From Pelagophyceae sp. CCMP2097 (Eukaryota > Sar > Pelagophyceae), in assembly GCA_026770575.1 (NCBI GenBank), contig MU657168.1:109810-160874 (forward strand): DNA of 51,065 bases. Reading direction: 5' to 3'. Positions within the stretch are counted from its first letter, which is position 1. Every line of letters begins with the position of its first letter. Below, one piece after another: positions 9,413-20,870 of this stretch. The notes beneath the pieces were generated by a model that was not told where the DNA came from, searched no databases, and was given only the letters and a program-made list of their open reading frames with translations. The position numbers were made by a program, and so were the translations under genes.

Positions 9413-10905
9413 TCAACTGGGTCGCCAGCGCCGCGCGGCGAGGACGACGAGCGCGCCGAGCGCAACGCCAAAGGCGACGTCGCGGAGCCGCCGGTGCGCG
9501 TCGACGCGCGGCGGCGCGCGGCGCGGCCGCCGCGGCTCGTAGGCGGTCTGCGGCGTCTGCGGCGCGGTGGATTGCCGTCGGCAGGCGGTTGCGGCGAGGA
9601 GGTCTTCGTCGTTTGCGGGCTCGCTTCGCGGCTGATGCCCGTCCTCGAAGAAGGGCCGGAGGTAGGTGTGCGGGGGCGAGACCTCGCCGCGGAGGGCGAC
9701 AGGCACGAGGCGCCGGACCTTTTCTACATCGCCGTGGAACTTTCCAAAAAGGTACGCGAGCTTGGCTACGACAGCCTCCGTCGTCATGTCCCCGGCGGAG
9801 ACGACGCCCGCATCCATCAAAGCCTGGCCGACTTGGTAGACGTCCAGAACGACGCCGCCCCGTTTGCACTGCGTCGTCGCGACGACGAGGATGCCGTTTT
9901 CCTGGGCCAGTTTCAGCGCGGCGACGAGCGATTTGCGGCTCGACGGCGCCGTGCCCGTGCCGTACAACTCCAAGACGGCGGCTTTCAGCGACTTTGCGCG
10001 GAAGGCGGCGAGGAGCGCGGCGTCGTCAAAGCCGGGGACCATGCGAGCTACCAAGACGCGCGTCTCCATCTGCAAAAACGCGCGGCAGTTCAAAAGCGCG
10101 CGGCAGTTTCCAGCGGCCATTGAAGGCAGCGCGACGTCGGCGCGGTAGTTCAACGCGACGCCGCATTTCGCCAGCGGCGCGCAGTTGGGCGAGTCGTACG
10201 CGTCCAACGCGAGAGCGTCGACTTTGGTCGCGCGGCAGCCGCGGAGGAGCTTGTCGCCGAAGAAGATGCAAACTTCCGCGGCGCCGCCCGCGCGCGCTGC
10301 GCAGATGAGCGCGACGACGAGGTTGCGGCGCGCGTCGCTATAGGCCTCGGCAAAAGGCACCATAGACCCCGTCAGGACCACGGGCTTGGCAAGGCCCTCG
10401 AGCATAAAGGCCAGCGCGGAGGCGCAGTACGCCATCGTGTCCGTGCCCATGATGACGACAAAGCCTGGCGGCGCCGTTCAGGGGAAACCGCAAAGAGGCC
10501 CGCGCCGTCACACCAACGCGGGCACACCCACGTGGGGCTCTCGAGCGACTGCGCCGCGGTCCGTAAAAGGGACTCGCCGTCGTAGTCTTCGTGGTTGTCC
10601 GCGATGTCCGCGGCGATCTTGGCCCAGTGGCTCGGGCACATGTCTGCGGAATCGATCAACGGGTCGTACTCGACGACGTCGTACGAAGGCATCTTGGCCT
10701 CTCGGCACTCTGGCATGAGCCTCATCTGCGCGGCAAGGTAGCCCTTGCAGGGCTCGAGCGACCCCGTCTCCGCGTGCGGGCGCATGGCCATGGTGCCGCC
10801 CGTCAGAATGACCAAAACACGCCGGTCGCGCGCCGATGCGCACGCCTCGACGTCCGACGCCAACGACGATGCCGAATCCGAAAACGTGCTCCCCGGCCGC
10901 CGCAT
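9413..10905 (-). CDS. L-asparaginase (type I-like), with hydrophobic C-terminal tail
   Basis: L-asparaginase hydrolyses asparagine to aspartate and ammonia. The first threonine motif appears as VLVILTGGTMAM, and the second as FVVIMGTDTMAY, followed by VVLTGSMVPFAEAYSDARRN, all classic for the family. The two exons (10578-10905 and 9413-10464) are joined by a 113-base GC-AG intron, 10465-10577. Only that junction, with 5' end GCGAGT, gives the continuous HEDYDG-FVVIMGTD sequence in phase. The Met at 10905 gives 459 residues. A longer frame to 11076 exists, but it would leave 14 bases before the divergent ATG at 11091, so the shorter start is preferred. The last 25 residues (VAFGVALGALVVLAARRW core) form one hydrophobic helix followed by Arg/Trp, resembling a tail anchor. 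Confidence 0.85.
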
Positions 10906-11090
10906 GGCAGCGTGGGCCTCGAGGCGACCGGTCAGACCACCGGGGGCCGCCGCGCCGATCGCGTCCGAGATTCGAAGAGCTCTCGAGATCTCGATAGTTC
11001 TCTCGGCGTGTACTATTCTCAACGCCTTTCGGCGAATAGCACGTTCCGGCCCGGGGAAGTCGGTTGCCGCCTCCAAGGGCTGCTGACGCC

Positions 11091-13610
11091 ATGCGGCTCG
11101 CGGGGGTGGGGCTGGCGGCGGCGTGTATGGTGTGGCCGTGCGGCGCGCTGGAGACGAAGAAGCGGCGTTACCGGTCCGACTCGCCGTGGTGGTACGCGCA
11201 GCGCTTCGTCTTCTCTGGCGACCGAGGCGTCCTGCGCTACGAGACGGAGACGCGGGGCCTGTACATGCTCCTCTACCTCGAGGAGGACTTTCGGACTTTT
11301 AACGGGATCAACGCCGCCTCGTACGCGTCGTCGACGATGGAGGCTCGGTTCAACAAAGCCCACTCCGTCATCTGGCTCGGGGAGGGCCCGGACCTGCGCA
11401 ACGCGACGGCCGCGCAGACCTTTGCAGCGCTTGGGGGTGGCAACGCCACCGACGAAACCGTAAAGGTCAAGGGGTGCGTGCTAGCCCAGACGCAACGCGC
11501 GTCACCATTCACGCAGGTCCTTTGAGTACACGGGGTCCTCCATGCGCTGGTTCTACGTCGTCTTCGCCAACTTCGACCCGCTCTGCAACCGGGTGCGTGT
11601 TGCCGGGGCGCCTTTTCTTCGATTTCGAAATGGCGGGTAGGCGTGCCGCGGCGCTCAAGGGTGCAATTTGGAGTACGCCCAGCGGTGCTACGGCGGCGTC
11701 GACGTCCACGTCAAGCTCAAGCTGCACAACGACGGCCTGCGCTACCGCGAGTTTTCCTACGATGAAGCCTCGATTTTCGAAGCGTGAGTCAGGCCATCGC
11801 TCGCGGCCGCACCGAGGGGCCGAGGGGCTCTGCGCCTCGGGGCCGAGGGGCGCTCGTAGGGTCACGATGATCTTCGCGCTGTACGTGATCCTCTGCGTCG
11901 CGGGCGCCGTGGTGGCGGCGCTGCTCTTATTCCGCAACAAGTGCCACCCCGTCTGCAGCCTTCTGCTGGCGGCCATCGGGCTCTCGGCGCTGTCGCAGCT
12001 CCTCTTCATGATACACTACGCGACGTACACCGTCGACGGCCGAGGGCTTCCCAAAGCGCTCGCCGCCGCGTTTTACGTAGCCGCGTGCGCTGATACGCTC
12101 ATGTGCGCAGTCTGCATTCTCTGCGCCCAGGGCTACAACATCGTGCGGCGGAAGCTGCGCGGCCGCACGCGCATGCACGTGGCCATCTTCTCGACGACGT
12201 ACGTCGTCGCCAACATCTGCGTCGTCGCGTGGCACTCGCTCGGCGGCGGCGCCAAGGGTACCTCCATTTTTCTTTACGACTCGCCCAGCGGCTACCTCTT
12301 CCTCTTCCTAAGATGCCTCACCGCCATCTGGATCCTCCGCGCCGCAATCCAAATGCAGGCGCACTTCCGCGCAAAGGCGGGTGCGTCATCCTTTTGAAAC
12401 GCGCGGGCCGCACCGGGACGGCGGAGCGCAGGCTTCTACTATCGCTTCTGCATCGTCGCCGCGACGTGGGTCTGCGCCGCGCCATTTGTCGCGCTCGTCG
12501 CGTCGCTCTCGCCAGAGTCGGAGCGGCTCAAAGTTTCCATGGTGTGAGTTTCCAACAACTGCGCGTCTCGGCGACTGCGCCTCGCCGACGGTGTGGTCAG
12601 GCTCGAGCCCGCCATCGTCCTGTTGTCGCAAGTCGGCCTACTCTTCCTCTTCACGCCGTCCCTTCCGGCGTCCGCGAGTCGGCCCTGGCGCCGTCGACGC
12701 GCCGCCTAGGCTCCGGATATTGAACGAACATTTTCCCTTCCACTCGGAGACGACGAAGCAGCTCTCAGCGCCGATCTTGGGCAAATGGAAAGACGAGCGT
12801 GTGTCCGTGGCGGCGCCCGGGGGCGGCGGCGGCGGCGGCTTCGGCGCGCGGCTCGCGGCGGCGTCCGAGGCGGCGGGCGGGCCGGTGGACACGCGGTCGT
12901 TTGCTGCCATTTCTGGCGGCCGCGGCCGCGGCGTCGATTCGCGCGGGCGCTACGTGGTCAGCGACGGTTTCGAGGCGCTGCACGTCCTCCGCCTCAAGCG
13001 CGTGCAGGCGGCGCTGGAGACGCGCCTCGCGCCGCTCGGCGACCTGGCGCGGCAGCTGTTGGAGGCGATGGAGCACATTGACGTGGATACCGTCTACGAC
13101 GACGAAGACGACGACGACGACGGCGAAGGCGACGGCCGCCGCAGCGAGGACTCCCACGGCGCCTTACACTTGACCGCCGCGCCGCTCAAGCAGGCGCCGC
13201 CCCTCAAGCGCTCGTTTGGCGCCCCGCGGCCGCCCGCGCACTCGCCCCTCGCCCTCGCCTCCGCCGCGGGCCGCGCGCACCGCGGCGACGGCCGCCGCGG
13301 CTACAACGCCGACGCCGACAGCAGCTTCGAAGGCGAGGCCAAGCACCAGGCCGCGCCGTCGCCGGACCGGAGCCTCGAGTCACCCGAGCGGCGCTCGATG
13401 GCGTCGTCGCCCGACACGCCGCGCAGCCCGCTGCTCGAGACGGACGTCGACGGCGGCGCGTCGCACTTCGGCGACGGCGCCTTCAGCGACGACGGCGGCG
13501 GCGACTCGTCGCCCGCGCGCGAGCCGCCCCCGACCCGGACAACGCCGCGCGTCCTCGGCGGCGGCACGCGCGTCCTCGGCGGCGGCGCGCGCGTTCTCCC
13601 GCCACTCTGA
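11091..13610 (+). CDS. TMEM145/GPR180-like seven-helix (GpcrRhopsn4) protein
   Basis: Seven exons join in perfect phase to 734 residues. Introns are 11474-11516, 11593-11640, 11784-11859, 12381-12431, 12544-12600 and 12670-12709. A signal peptide (MRLAGVGLAAACMVWPCGA) leads into a luminal beta-rich domain containing RFVFSGDRGVLRYE, GLYMLLYLEEDF, SFEYTGSSMRWFYVVFANFD and LKLHNDGLRYREFSYDE. About seven membrane helices follow from MIFALYVILCVAG onward. This layout, with the RWFY and FSYDE motifs just before the first helix, fits the GPR180/TMEM145 family, whose molecular role is poorly known. The C-terminal 290 residues are cytosolic-type, disordered and acidic, with a Pro/Ser-rich region and a terminal RVLGGG repeat. 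The third intron is a GC-rich near repeat. Confidence 0.82.
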
Positions 13611-13939
13611 GCGCCCAAATGCGCCCCTTTTTGCCCCCCAACGCGAATTACATGTTTCATACACCGCCAGTTTTCATCCTACGCCGCCAAAACCGGGGCT
13701 CTTGCGGGCGCCTTGAGCGCCGTCTAGCGCCGATTCGTGTCAGTTTGCGGAAATTTTCGGCGACCGTTGGCTGGCCGGTTCGTTCCTTGGAGGGACCCGT
13801 TTAAGCCCGTCGCGAGCGAGCGCCGCCGGTGGACTTTGGCTGCGCGGTCGCGGCTGCGGGTCCTCGCAGCGGGCTCGCTTGAACTTGGCCGAGGCCGACA
13901 CCGAACCCGGACCCACCGTCGGCCGTGGACCGGAGCAGC

Positions 13940-16900
13940 ATGGCGGCGCCGTCGCGGGACGTGAGCGTGCTCATGTGCAAGAAGATCGCGCAGCTGACCA
14001 AGGTGCGCCGGCGGCTGGCTTGCGATACAGCTCGTCGGCGTGGCCGCCGAGGGGCTTCGCGGCGCGGAGAGCACGGCCCTTTGGAGTCGTCTTCGCTTTT
14101 AGGTGATCTACCACCTGAACACGGTGAACGAGGACCACGCCGGGGAGCTGGACGCGGTGCAGCGGCAGCACAAGTCCGAGGTGCAGGAGATGCTCCGGGA
14201 CGCGGCCTCCAAGCTGGCAAAGTTCAAAGACGCCGTCGCGGGGAAGAAGGACGACGCCAACGCGCGCGCGCTCGTGAGTCTCGCATCTTGCAAAGGCGCG
14301 AGTGGAAAGGCGCGAGTGGACGGAATGCCAGGTCGAGCAGCAGAAGAAGCGCCACGAGAAGGAGAAGGAGCAGTGCCTCCAACAGTGGAAGAAAGAGATG
14401 GCCGAAGGCGAGCAGAAGCTCCATGCCGACTACGGCGACCGCATCGCAATACTCTCGCGCGACGTCGCAAACGTCAAGGCCAAGTTCTCAGACGCGGCCA
14501 AGGTCTTCTCAGACGCGGCGTCGAAGATGTCCGCGTCACAGGCCGACGGCAATTGGGCGCTGGAGAAGCAGAAGCGCGATTCCGAGAAGGCATCAATGGC
14601 CGCGGCGAAAGAGGCGCAGAAGCGTTTTGAGGACATGGTTTCAAAGCACCAAGGTGTGCAGGACGACCTCCGCGCGGCCATCGAGCAGCGCGAAAGAGAC
14701 GCCGTGCGTCCCACGGGGCGTTGGAAGACAGATTCGAGTCATCGGGAGACGCTGGAGAGCTTTGTCGCGAGTGCGGGATGTCGCAGGCGCGCGTGGCTCG
14801 GCTGGCGGCCGAGGAGGAGGCGGGCAAGGTCCTCGGGAGGCTGCGCGCGGAAGTCCACGGCCAAAAGGAGGCGGCTTTGGCGACGGCCAAGCGCGCCGCC
14901 GCCGAGGACTTGAGGGCGGCGCAAGCCGACGCGGCAAAGGCGGAACGCGCCAAAGACGACGCCTACGCGGCGCTGCAGCTGTCGAGCCGAGACGAGGCCG
15001 GCGCTTTGGCGGCCGAGTTGGCCAAACTCCGCCGAAACGTCGACGCGTCAAAGACCGAGAACTTAGCGCTTGCCGCCGAGAATGCCGCTTTACAAAAGGA
15101 CGCACAAAGGCTCCGCGACGCGCTCGCCGCGGAGAGCGGCGACAAGCAGGCCGCGTCCGCGGGCGAGGCCGCCACGGCAAAAGTACTCGCGGAGCTCCGC
15201 GCCCAAATCGTAGGCCTCGACAGAGGACTCGAGGTGCGCTTTTGTACTTGACGAGGAACATTGTCGCGAGAAGAAAGATAGGCGGCGACGGCGCGGGCCG
15301 AGGGCGCCGACGGTCGTGTTTCGGCGCTGACGGCGGAGCTGGTCCGCGTCAAGGCCGAGCTCGTCGACACTGGGAACACTTTGGCGGCTTTTGAGGCGCG
15401 CGCGGAGAAGGAGCTCGCTCAAAAAGACGCCAAGATCACGGAACTCGACGCCTTGCTGCGCGCGGCGCGCGCCGACGGCGAGTCGCAGGGCCGCGACGGC
15501 TCAAAGGCGCTCGCCGAGGCGCAGGCGCGCGCTGCCGCGCTCGAGGCCGACTCAAAGGCGGCGGCGGCGAACTTTACGGCCCTCGAGGCCGACCTCGCCC
15601 GGCTCCAGGCCCAAGCGTCGGAGAGTTCCGCCGACGTTTTAGCGCGGCACGGCGCCGAGCTCGAGGCGGCAAAGGCGCAGGGCGCCGCCGAGCTGAAGAG
15701 GTTTCACGCAATACACGAGTCAGAGCTTCAAGCCCACGACGACGCTGCTGCAAAGGCGGCTGCGCGGCTCGCCGAGGATCGACAAAAGGCCGAGGCGGGG
15801 ATGCAGGCGGCGCACAAGGCCGAGGAGGCTGCGGCGCGCGGGGAGTTGCAGAAGTTGCGCGTGCAGTCAGAAGGCGACGTTGAAAAGCTGCGGACGCAAA
15901 TGATCCAACTCGAGAAGGAGCTCGCGGACGCCTTGGCGCGCGCCAACGACGACGGCCAGTTGCAGGTCGCCAAGGCGGCCAACGAGAAGCTTTCGGCGGA
16001 GCTGCGCAAGTCGCGGTCGCAGGCCGAGTCGCTTCAGGCAGATGTGAAGAGGCATCTCGGCATCATCGAGTCTTTGAAGAGCCAGGTCGAGGATCTGCGC
16101 CAGGAGTTGGAGGCCTCGGCGGCGGCGGCGAAGATACGGCTTGAGAAGCAAAAAGCCTCTTTGGAGGAAGAATGGGCGGCAAAACTCGCCACCGCCGTCG
16201 GCCGCGCGCGAAACGCGCTGCTCTCCGACGCGTCGAGTGCGTCGCAGTCGGCGCGCGCCGAAATGGACAAACTTCGACTCGAGCTCGAGGCGGCGGCCGA
16301 CGCCGCGCTGGCTTCAAGGACGGCGGAGCGCGACGATGCGCTGCAGCGCCGAGCCGAAGCAGAGGAGCGCGGCAAGGCGGACGACGAGGCGGCAAAACGG
16401 CGCGAAGCAGCGCTGGACGAGGTGGTCGCCGGCCTGCATTTGCGCGTCAAGGCGCTCGAGGCGGCGGCGGCGGACGCGAGCAAAAGCGCGTCGGAAGCAA
16501 GCGCATCGCTCGGCGCCGAGCTTGATTCGGCGCGGTCCGAGTTAGAGGCGCTGCGGCGTAAGCACGACGACCTCGGCGAACGGACAGAGGCGCAGATTTG
16601 CGAGCTTACGAACTCTGTCAAACGCCTCCAGGCGCACGTCGAGGTCGCTTCAACCGAAGTTTCAGAGCTGCGCGCAAGCGGCGACGCGCTGCGCGGCACT
16701 TTGTCGAACCGCGACGGCGCCATCACAGAACTGGAAAAGGCGCTGGAGCGGACAGGGTTGGACGCCGAGGCTCGGCTGAAAAGCGATATAGCAGCTCTAG
16801 ACGCCGACTGGCGGCGGCGGCACGCGGAAGCGGCCGACGCGGCGGCGCGGGAGAAAACGCAGCTCACCAGCGACGCGGCGGCGGCGGCGGCGCGGGCAAG

Positions 16901-17432
16901 TGCGGACCTCGTTGCCGTACAGACCGCCGCCGCCGCGCGCCTCGCGGCGCTCGCGCAGGCGACGGAAGAGCGCGAGGTGCTGGCCGAGGCGAACCTCGCA
17001 TCGCAGCTGCGCGAGCTGAAAGCGTCTCACGATGACGAGGTCGAAAGTTTGCAGGCCGAGGCTCGACGGCGGTACGAGGACGCCGTGGCGGCGGCGGACG
17101 CGGAGCGGCGGCGGCAGACCGCGCGCGCGTCCGAGCTGGAGCGCGCCAACGCGCAGTGGGAGGCGGCGTACGAGGCGCGCGAGTCGCGGCCCGAGGATTT
17201 GGAGGCTCTGGCGAAGCTGCGGCAAGAGCTGGACGCGGCCGTGAGCGACCTCCAAAGGGCAAAGGCGGAGCTCGTCTACTTCAAGCGCGAATTAATCAAT
17301 CGCGAGGAGAACTTCAACAAGCGCTTCGGCGCCGCGCCAAACGTCGGCGTCATGCAGGTTTTGAAACAACCAGGTGCGCCGCAGACCAAGTTTCTGCCAA
17401 AGAAGCCCACTTCCAGCAAATCGAGCTTCTAA
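13940..17432 (+). CDS. FAM184-like coiled-coil protein
   Basis: Five exons join in phase to 1067 residues. Introns are 14003-14102, 14274-14331, 14704-14786 and 15234-15281. The N-terminus MCKKIAQLTKVIYHLNTVNE, directly across the first intron, closely matches the start of animal FAM184A/B proteins. The C-terminus contains REENFNKRFGAAPNVGV, which corresponds to the conserved FAM184 C-terminal REENFNK...PNVGV motif. Everything between is long coiled coil rich in Ala, Glu, Lys and Leu. The retention of both end motifs makes orthology likely. The family's function is not established; a cytoskeletal or ciliary scaffold is plausible. Alternative assignments (generic SMC- or myosin-tail-like protein) are less likely because of the two terminal motifs. 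Confidence 0.85.
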
Positions 17433-17818
17433 CCAGAAGAACCCCCTGTGACCGCAAGACCCCACAAGGACGATGTTTGGAAGCACACAGAAAATGGGTC
17501 GCAGTCGAACGAACTACAATATTTGGAGGGTCCTGGAATGCGTTCCAAGTTTGTTCAAACGGCATTCACAACAGCTCGAGAGCGACGGTCCGCGCCGCAT
17601 CGTCCCCCGTATACACGGCGCAGTGCGCCCCGGCTATCAACAGAGAACAAAAAATGAAGTATCCATGATTTATCCACACTGTAATCTTCGTCGCGAGTCG
17701 CCTGCGCCCACGGCCTTCCCAGAGGCGTTGTTCCCCGAACGGGGACGATGTTTGCGCATATCGCCGAAATTAAGCGGCCTTTCCCATCGCCGGTTCCTAG
17801 AGGCTTGTTCCAGGCGCC
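17433..17818. other. Intergenic region between FAM184-like gene and NOP2
   Basis: This stretch carries the 3' UTR of the upstream gene and the promoter/5' UTR of NOP2. It has lower GC than the genes. No clear TATA box or conserved reading frame was seen; open frames crossing it have no family resemblance. Confidence 0.4.
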
Positions 17819-19293
17819 ATGGAGGGCCAGGATGTCACCGCCGACATCGAGCACGTCGACACGGCGGACCCGACGCAGTCCTGGGAGCGGATACAGGTGC
17901 GACGATTTCCCCGCAGAGGGAGCCCAATGCGGGAGCTGAGGAACGCCGTAGGCGGTGCTCCGCGTCCTCGGCGCCTTTAAGGAGCGGCGGATGCCGGGCA
18001 AGTCCCGCGCTGACTACATCGACGCCCTGGCGAGGTACGGTCCCTTCTTTCCGGGGACCTTTCACGCCGGGGCCGTTTCGGGGCTTTGGCGGCAACGTTC
18101 TTCGTTGTAGCGACTTGTGCGATTACTACGGCTACTCGCGCGAGCTGACGGACCTCTTCCTGCGCATCTTCTCGCCGGCGGAGTGCATCGAGTTCATGGA
18201 GGCGTCGGACAAGCCGCGGCCGGTGGTGGTCCGCACCAACACTTTAAAGGCGCGGCGCAAGGAGCTCGCCCAGGTCCTCATCAAGCGCGGCGTCCATTTG
18301 GAGACGCTGGCGCCATGGTCAAAGGTGGCTTTAAAGATCAACGAGTCGGACGTGCCCATCGGCGCGACGCCCGAGTACTTGGCTGGGCATTACATGCTCC
18401 AATCCGCCGCGTCGCTCTGCCCCGTCATGGCCTTGGACCCGCAGCCAAACGAGCGAATCTTGGACCTCGCCTCGGCGCCGGGGGGCAAGGCGTCGTACGT
18501 CGCGCAGCTGATGAAGAACACGGGGGCGGTGGTCTCGAACGACATGAAGAAGGAGAGGCACAAGGCCTCGGTGGCCAACCTGCACCGCCTCGGCGTTTCA
18601 AACGCAATCATCTGCTGCCACGACGGCAAGGCATTCCCGGGCGTCATGGGCGGCTTCGACCGCGTCCTCCTCGACGCGCCCTGCACCGGCCTCGGCGTCA
18701 TCTCGCGCGACCAGTCGATCAAGGGCCAGCGCACGCTCGCCGACATCCACAAGCTGGCCCACCTGCAAAAGGAGCTCGTCCTCGCCGCCATCGACTCGTG
18801 CGACCACAAGAAGGCCGGCGTCATCGTCTACTCTACCTGCTCCGTCTCCGTCGAGGAGGACGAGGAGGTGGTTCAATATGCTTTGAAGAAGAGGCACGTC
18901 CGACTCGTCGACACGGGGTACGTTTTTTTGCAGACGATGAGGTCGATGGTGCCTCGACTCGAGGGCGTTGCGATTAGGCTGGACCACGGCAAGCCAGCCT
19001 TTGTGCGTTACCAGCAGCGGCGGTTCCACCCGACGCTGCACCTGGCGCGGCGCTTCTACCCGCACGTGCACAACATGGACGGCTTTTTCGTGGCAAAGTT
19101 CGTGAAGTTCGCCGCCGGCCCGCGCGTCGACACGGACGACGACGACGGCGACGCGCCCGACGACGACTCGGAAAAGGACGAGCCTTCGAAGAAGCGCAAG
19201 GCCGCGGCCGTCACCGGCGGCAAAAAGCCGACGTCGCGGAAAATCCACATGGCCTCGAAGCGCTCCGGCGGCAAGAACAAGGGCCGCTCCTAA
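17819..19293 (+). CDS. NOP2: 25S/28S rRNA (cytosine-C5)-methyltransferase NOP2/NSUN1
   Basis: NOP2 methylates a cytosine in large-subunit rRNA and acts in nucleolar pre-60S assembly. Three exons (17819-17896, 17952-18034, 18111-19293) join in phase to 447 residues. The N-terminal family signature DLCDYYGYSRELTDLFL is followed by PRPVVVRTNTLKARR and VPIGATPEYLAGHYMLQ. The SAM-binding loop LDLASAPGGKASY, the DAPCTG motif IV cysteine and the YSTCS motif VI catalytic cysteine are intact. The region ends with RRFYPHVHNMDGFFVAKF, a NOP2 hallmark, and a Lys/Arg/Asp-rich nucleolar-type tail. The region before the first signature is only about 55 residues, whereas yeast and animal NOP2 have several hundred, so either the protein is compact or the ATG chosen is internal. 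Confidence 0.93.
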
Positions 19294-19646
19294 GCGCAGC
19301 CGCGATAAAAGTTTCAACGCACCAAAGACCGTTGGGAGCCCAATCTGAAGGGCCCTTTTCGGGTTTCGGTGTCGAAAACTTTCGTGAAGGAAGTCGTCGA
19401 AGCCGAACACAGTGTGGATGCGGTGGAAACGTGGCGTGGTGTTGAGCATCACGAGGCCCTGGACGATGAATACTGACGCTTCAACGGAATTTAAGAGGGC
19501 ATACATTTTAATTACAAGAGCGCGCCGGAGGCACACGGAGGACCCGAAGGATACAGCCAAATCCCATTGCAATGCCCACGTAAATAATTGAAATTATTTA
19601 ACTAATCGCTGAACTTTCAAATCCTCCTTATCTTTATTTTTATTAT
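19294..19646. other. 3' flank of NOP2, AT-rich edge of assembly gap
   Basis: After the NOP2 stop the sequence has no supported gene. GC falls sharply from about 19480, and the last 60 bases before the gap are strongly AT-rich. A GAAGGGCCCTT palindrome lies at 19347-19357, and the same 11 bases recur beyond the gap at 20468-20478, so the two flanks may belong to one element. Confidence 0.4.
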
Positions 19647-20431
19647 NNNNNNNNNNNNNNNNNNNNNNNNNNNNNNNNNNNNNNNNNNNNNNNNNNNNNN
19701 NNNNNNNNNNNNNNNNNNNNNNNNNNNNNNNNNNNNNNNNNNNNNNNNNNNNNNNNNNNNNNNNNNNNNNNNNNNNNNNNNNNNNNNNNNNNNNNNNNNN
19801 NNNNNNNNNNNNNNNNNNNNNNNNNNNNNNNNNNNNNNNNNNNNNNNNNNNNNNNNNNNNNNNNNNNNNNNNNNNNNNNNNNNNNNNNNNNNNNNNNNNN
19901 NNNNNNNNNNNNNNNNNNNNNNNNNNNNNNNNNNNNNNNNNNNNNNNNNNNNNNNNNNNNNNNNNNNNNNNNNNNNNNNNNNNNNNNNNNNNNNNNNNNN
20001 NNNNNNNNNNNNNNNNNNNNNNNNNNNNNNNNNNNNNNNNNNNNNNNNNNNNNNNNNNNNNNNNNNNNNNNNNNNNNNNNNNNNNNNNNNNNNNNNNNNN
20101 NNNNNNNNNNNNNNNNNNNNNNNNNNNNNNNNNNNNNNNNNNNNNNNNNNNNNNNNNNNNNNNNNNNNNNNNNNNNNNNNNNNNNNNNNNNNNNNNNNNN
20201 NNNNNNNNNNNNNNNNNNNNNNNNNNNNNNNNNNNNNNNNNNNNNNNNNNNNNNNNNNNNNNNNNNNNNNNNNNNNNNNNNNNNNNNNNNNNNNNNNNNN
20301 NNNNNNNNNNNNNNNNNNNNNNNNNNNNNNNNNNNNNNNNNNNNNNNNNNNNNNNNNNNNNNNNNNNNNNNNNNNNNNNNNNNNNNNNNNNNNNNNNNNN
20401 NNNNNNNNNNNNNNNNNNNNNNNNNNNNNNN
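19647..20431. other. Assembly gap (785 N)
   Basis: All bases are N. The true length and content are unknown. Both flanks are AT-rich and repeat-like, which probably explains the failed assembly. Confidence 1.
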
Positions 20432-20460
20432 ATAATTGCCCCAAGTAATCCTTCAATCAA

Positions 20461-20523
20461 AGGACCCGAAGGGCCCTTGCCGTAAACTGACGTTGAATAA
20501 ACGGCAAGGACCCTTCGGGTCCT
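20461..20523. repeat. Inverted repeat, 23-base arms with 17-base loop
   Basis: Arms 20461-20483 and 20501-20523 are reverse complements except for one mismatch, forming a strong hairpin with CCCGAAGGG in the stem. The hairpin lies 29 bases beyond the gap and 347 bases upstream of the MFS gene. It could be the terminus of a small inverted-repeat transposon or a transcription-end hairpin; the first is favoured by the AT-rich palindromic sequence next to it. Confidence 0.85.
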
Positions 20524-20537
20524 GAAAAATTATGTCA

Positions 20538-20579
20538 CTACAATTGTAGGAATCCTAGGAATTAGGAATTCCTAGGAAT
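20538..20579. repeat. AT-rich palindromic repeat module
   Basis: A 12-base perfect palindrome, CTACAATTGTAG (20538-20549), is followed by interlocking TCCTAGGA and AGGAATTCCT palindromes. A related module, GTACAATTGTAC followed by AGGAATTCCT, is found at 25763-25785. The order shared by the two sites suggests copies of one dispersed short element. Confidence 0.7.
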
Positions 20580-20870
20580 GGATGAAAATATGACGATTCA
20601 GTATCGGAGACTCGCGTAGTGTTACCGCGCTCGAGGCGGCCGGCCTCGTATTAGTACAACCTCCCGAGAGCTTCTCCAAAACGTGAATTCTTTTTCAACG
20701 GCAAGCCGAACGGCACACAGGGCGAGTTCGTTCTTTCCTTTTCGGCGACCGTTGTGCGCGTCAAGGCCACCTTCGTCGGTCGTCGTTCGAGTTCGAGTTC
20801 GATTTCGTCTGAGCCGGCGCGCATCGGCATCCCCGTCTGAAACCCGGGCACCGCAGGAAATTTCGAGACC
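20580..20870. other. Promoter and 5' UTR region of the MFS gene
   Basis: No gene is supported. The region contains TTCG/TTCGAGTTCGAGTTCG pyrimidine-purine repeats near 20783-20808, just upstream of the ATG at 20871. No clear TATA box is present. Confidence 0.4.

Noticed and set aside
16034..16867. Ser/Ala-rich minus-strand open frame opposite the FAM184-like coiled coil
   Set aside because: Low-complexity reverse complement of Ala/Glu/Lys-rich coding sequence, with no family resemblance.
19594..20460. Long open frames spanning the N run
   Set aside because: They exist only because unknown bases contain no stops; the real flanking sequence is AT-rich and non-coding.
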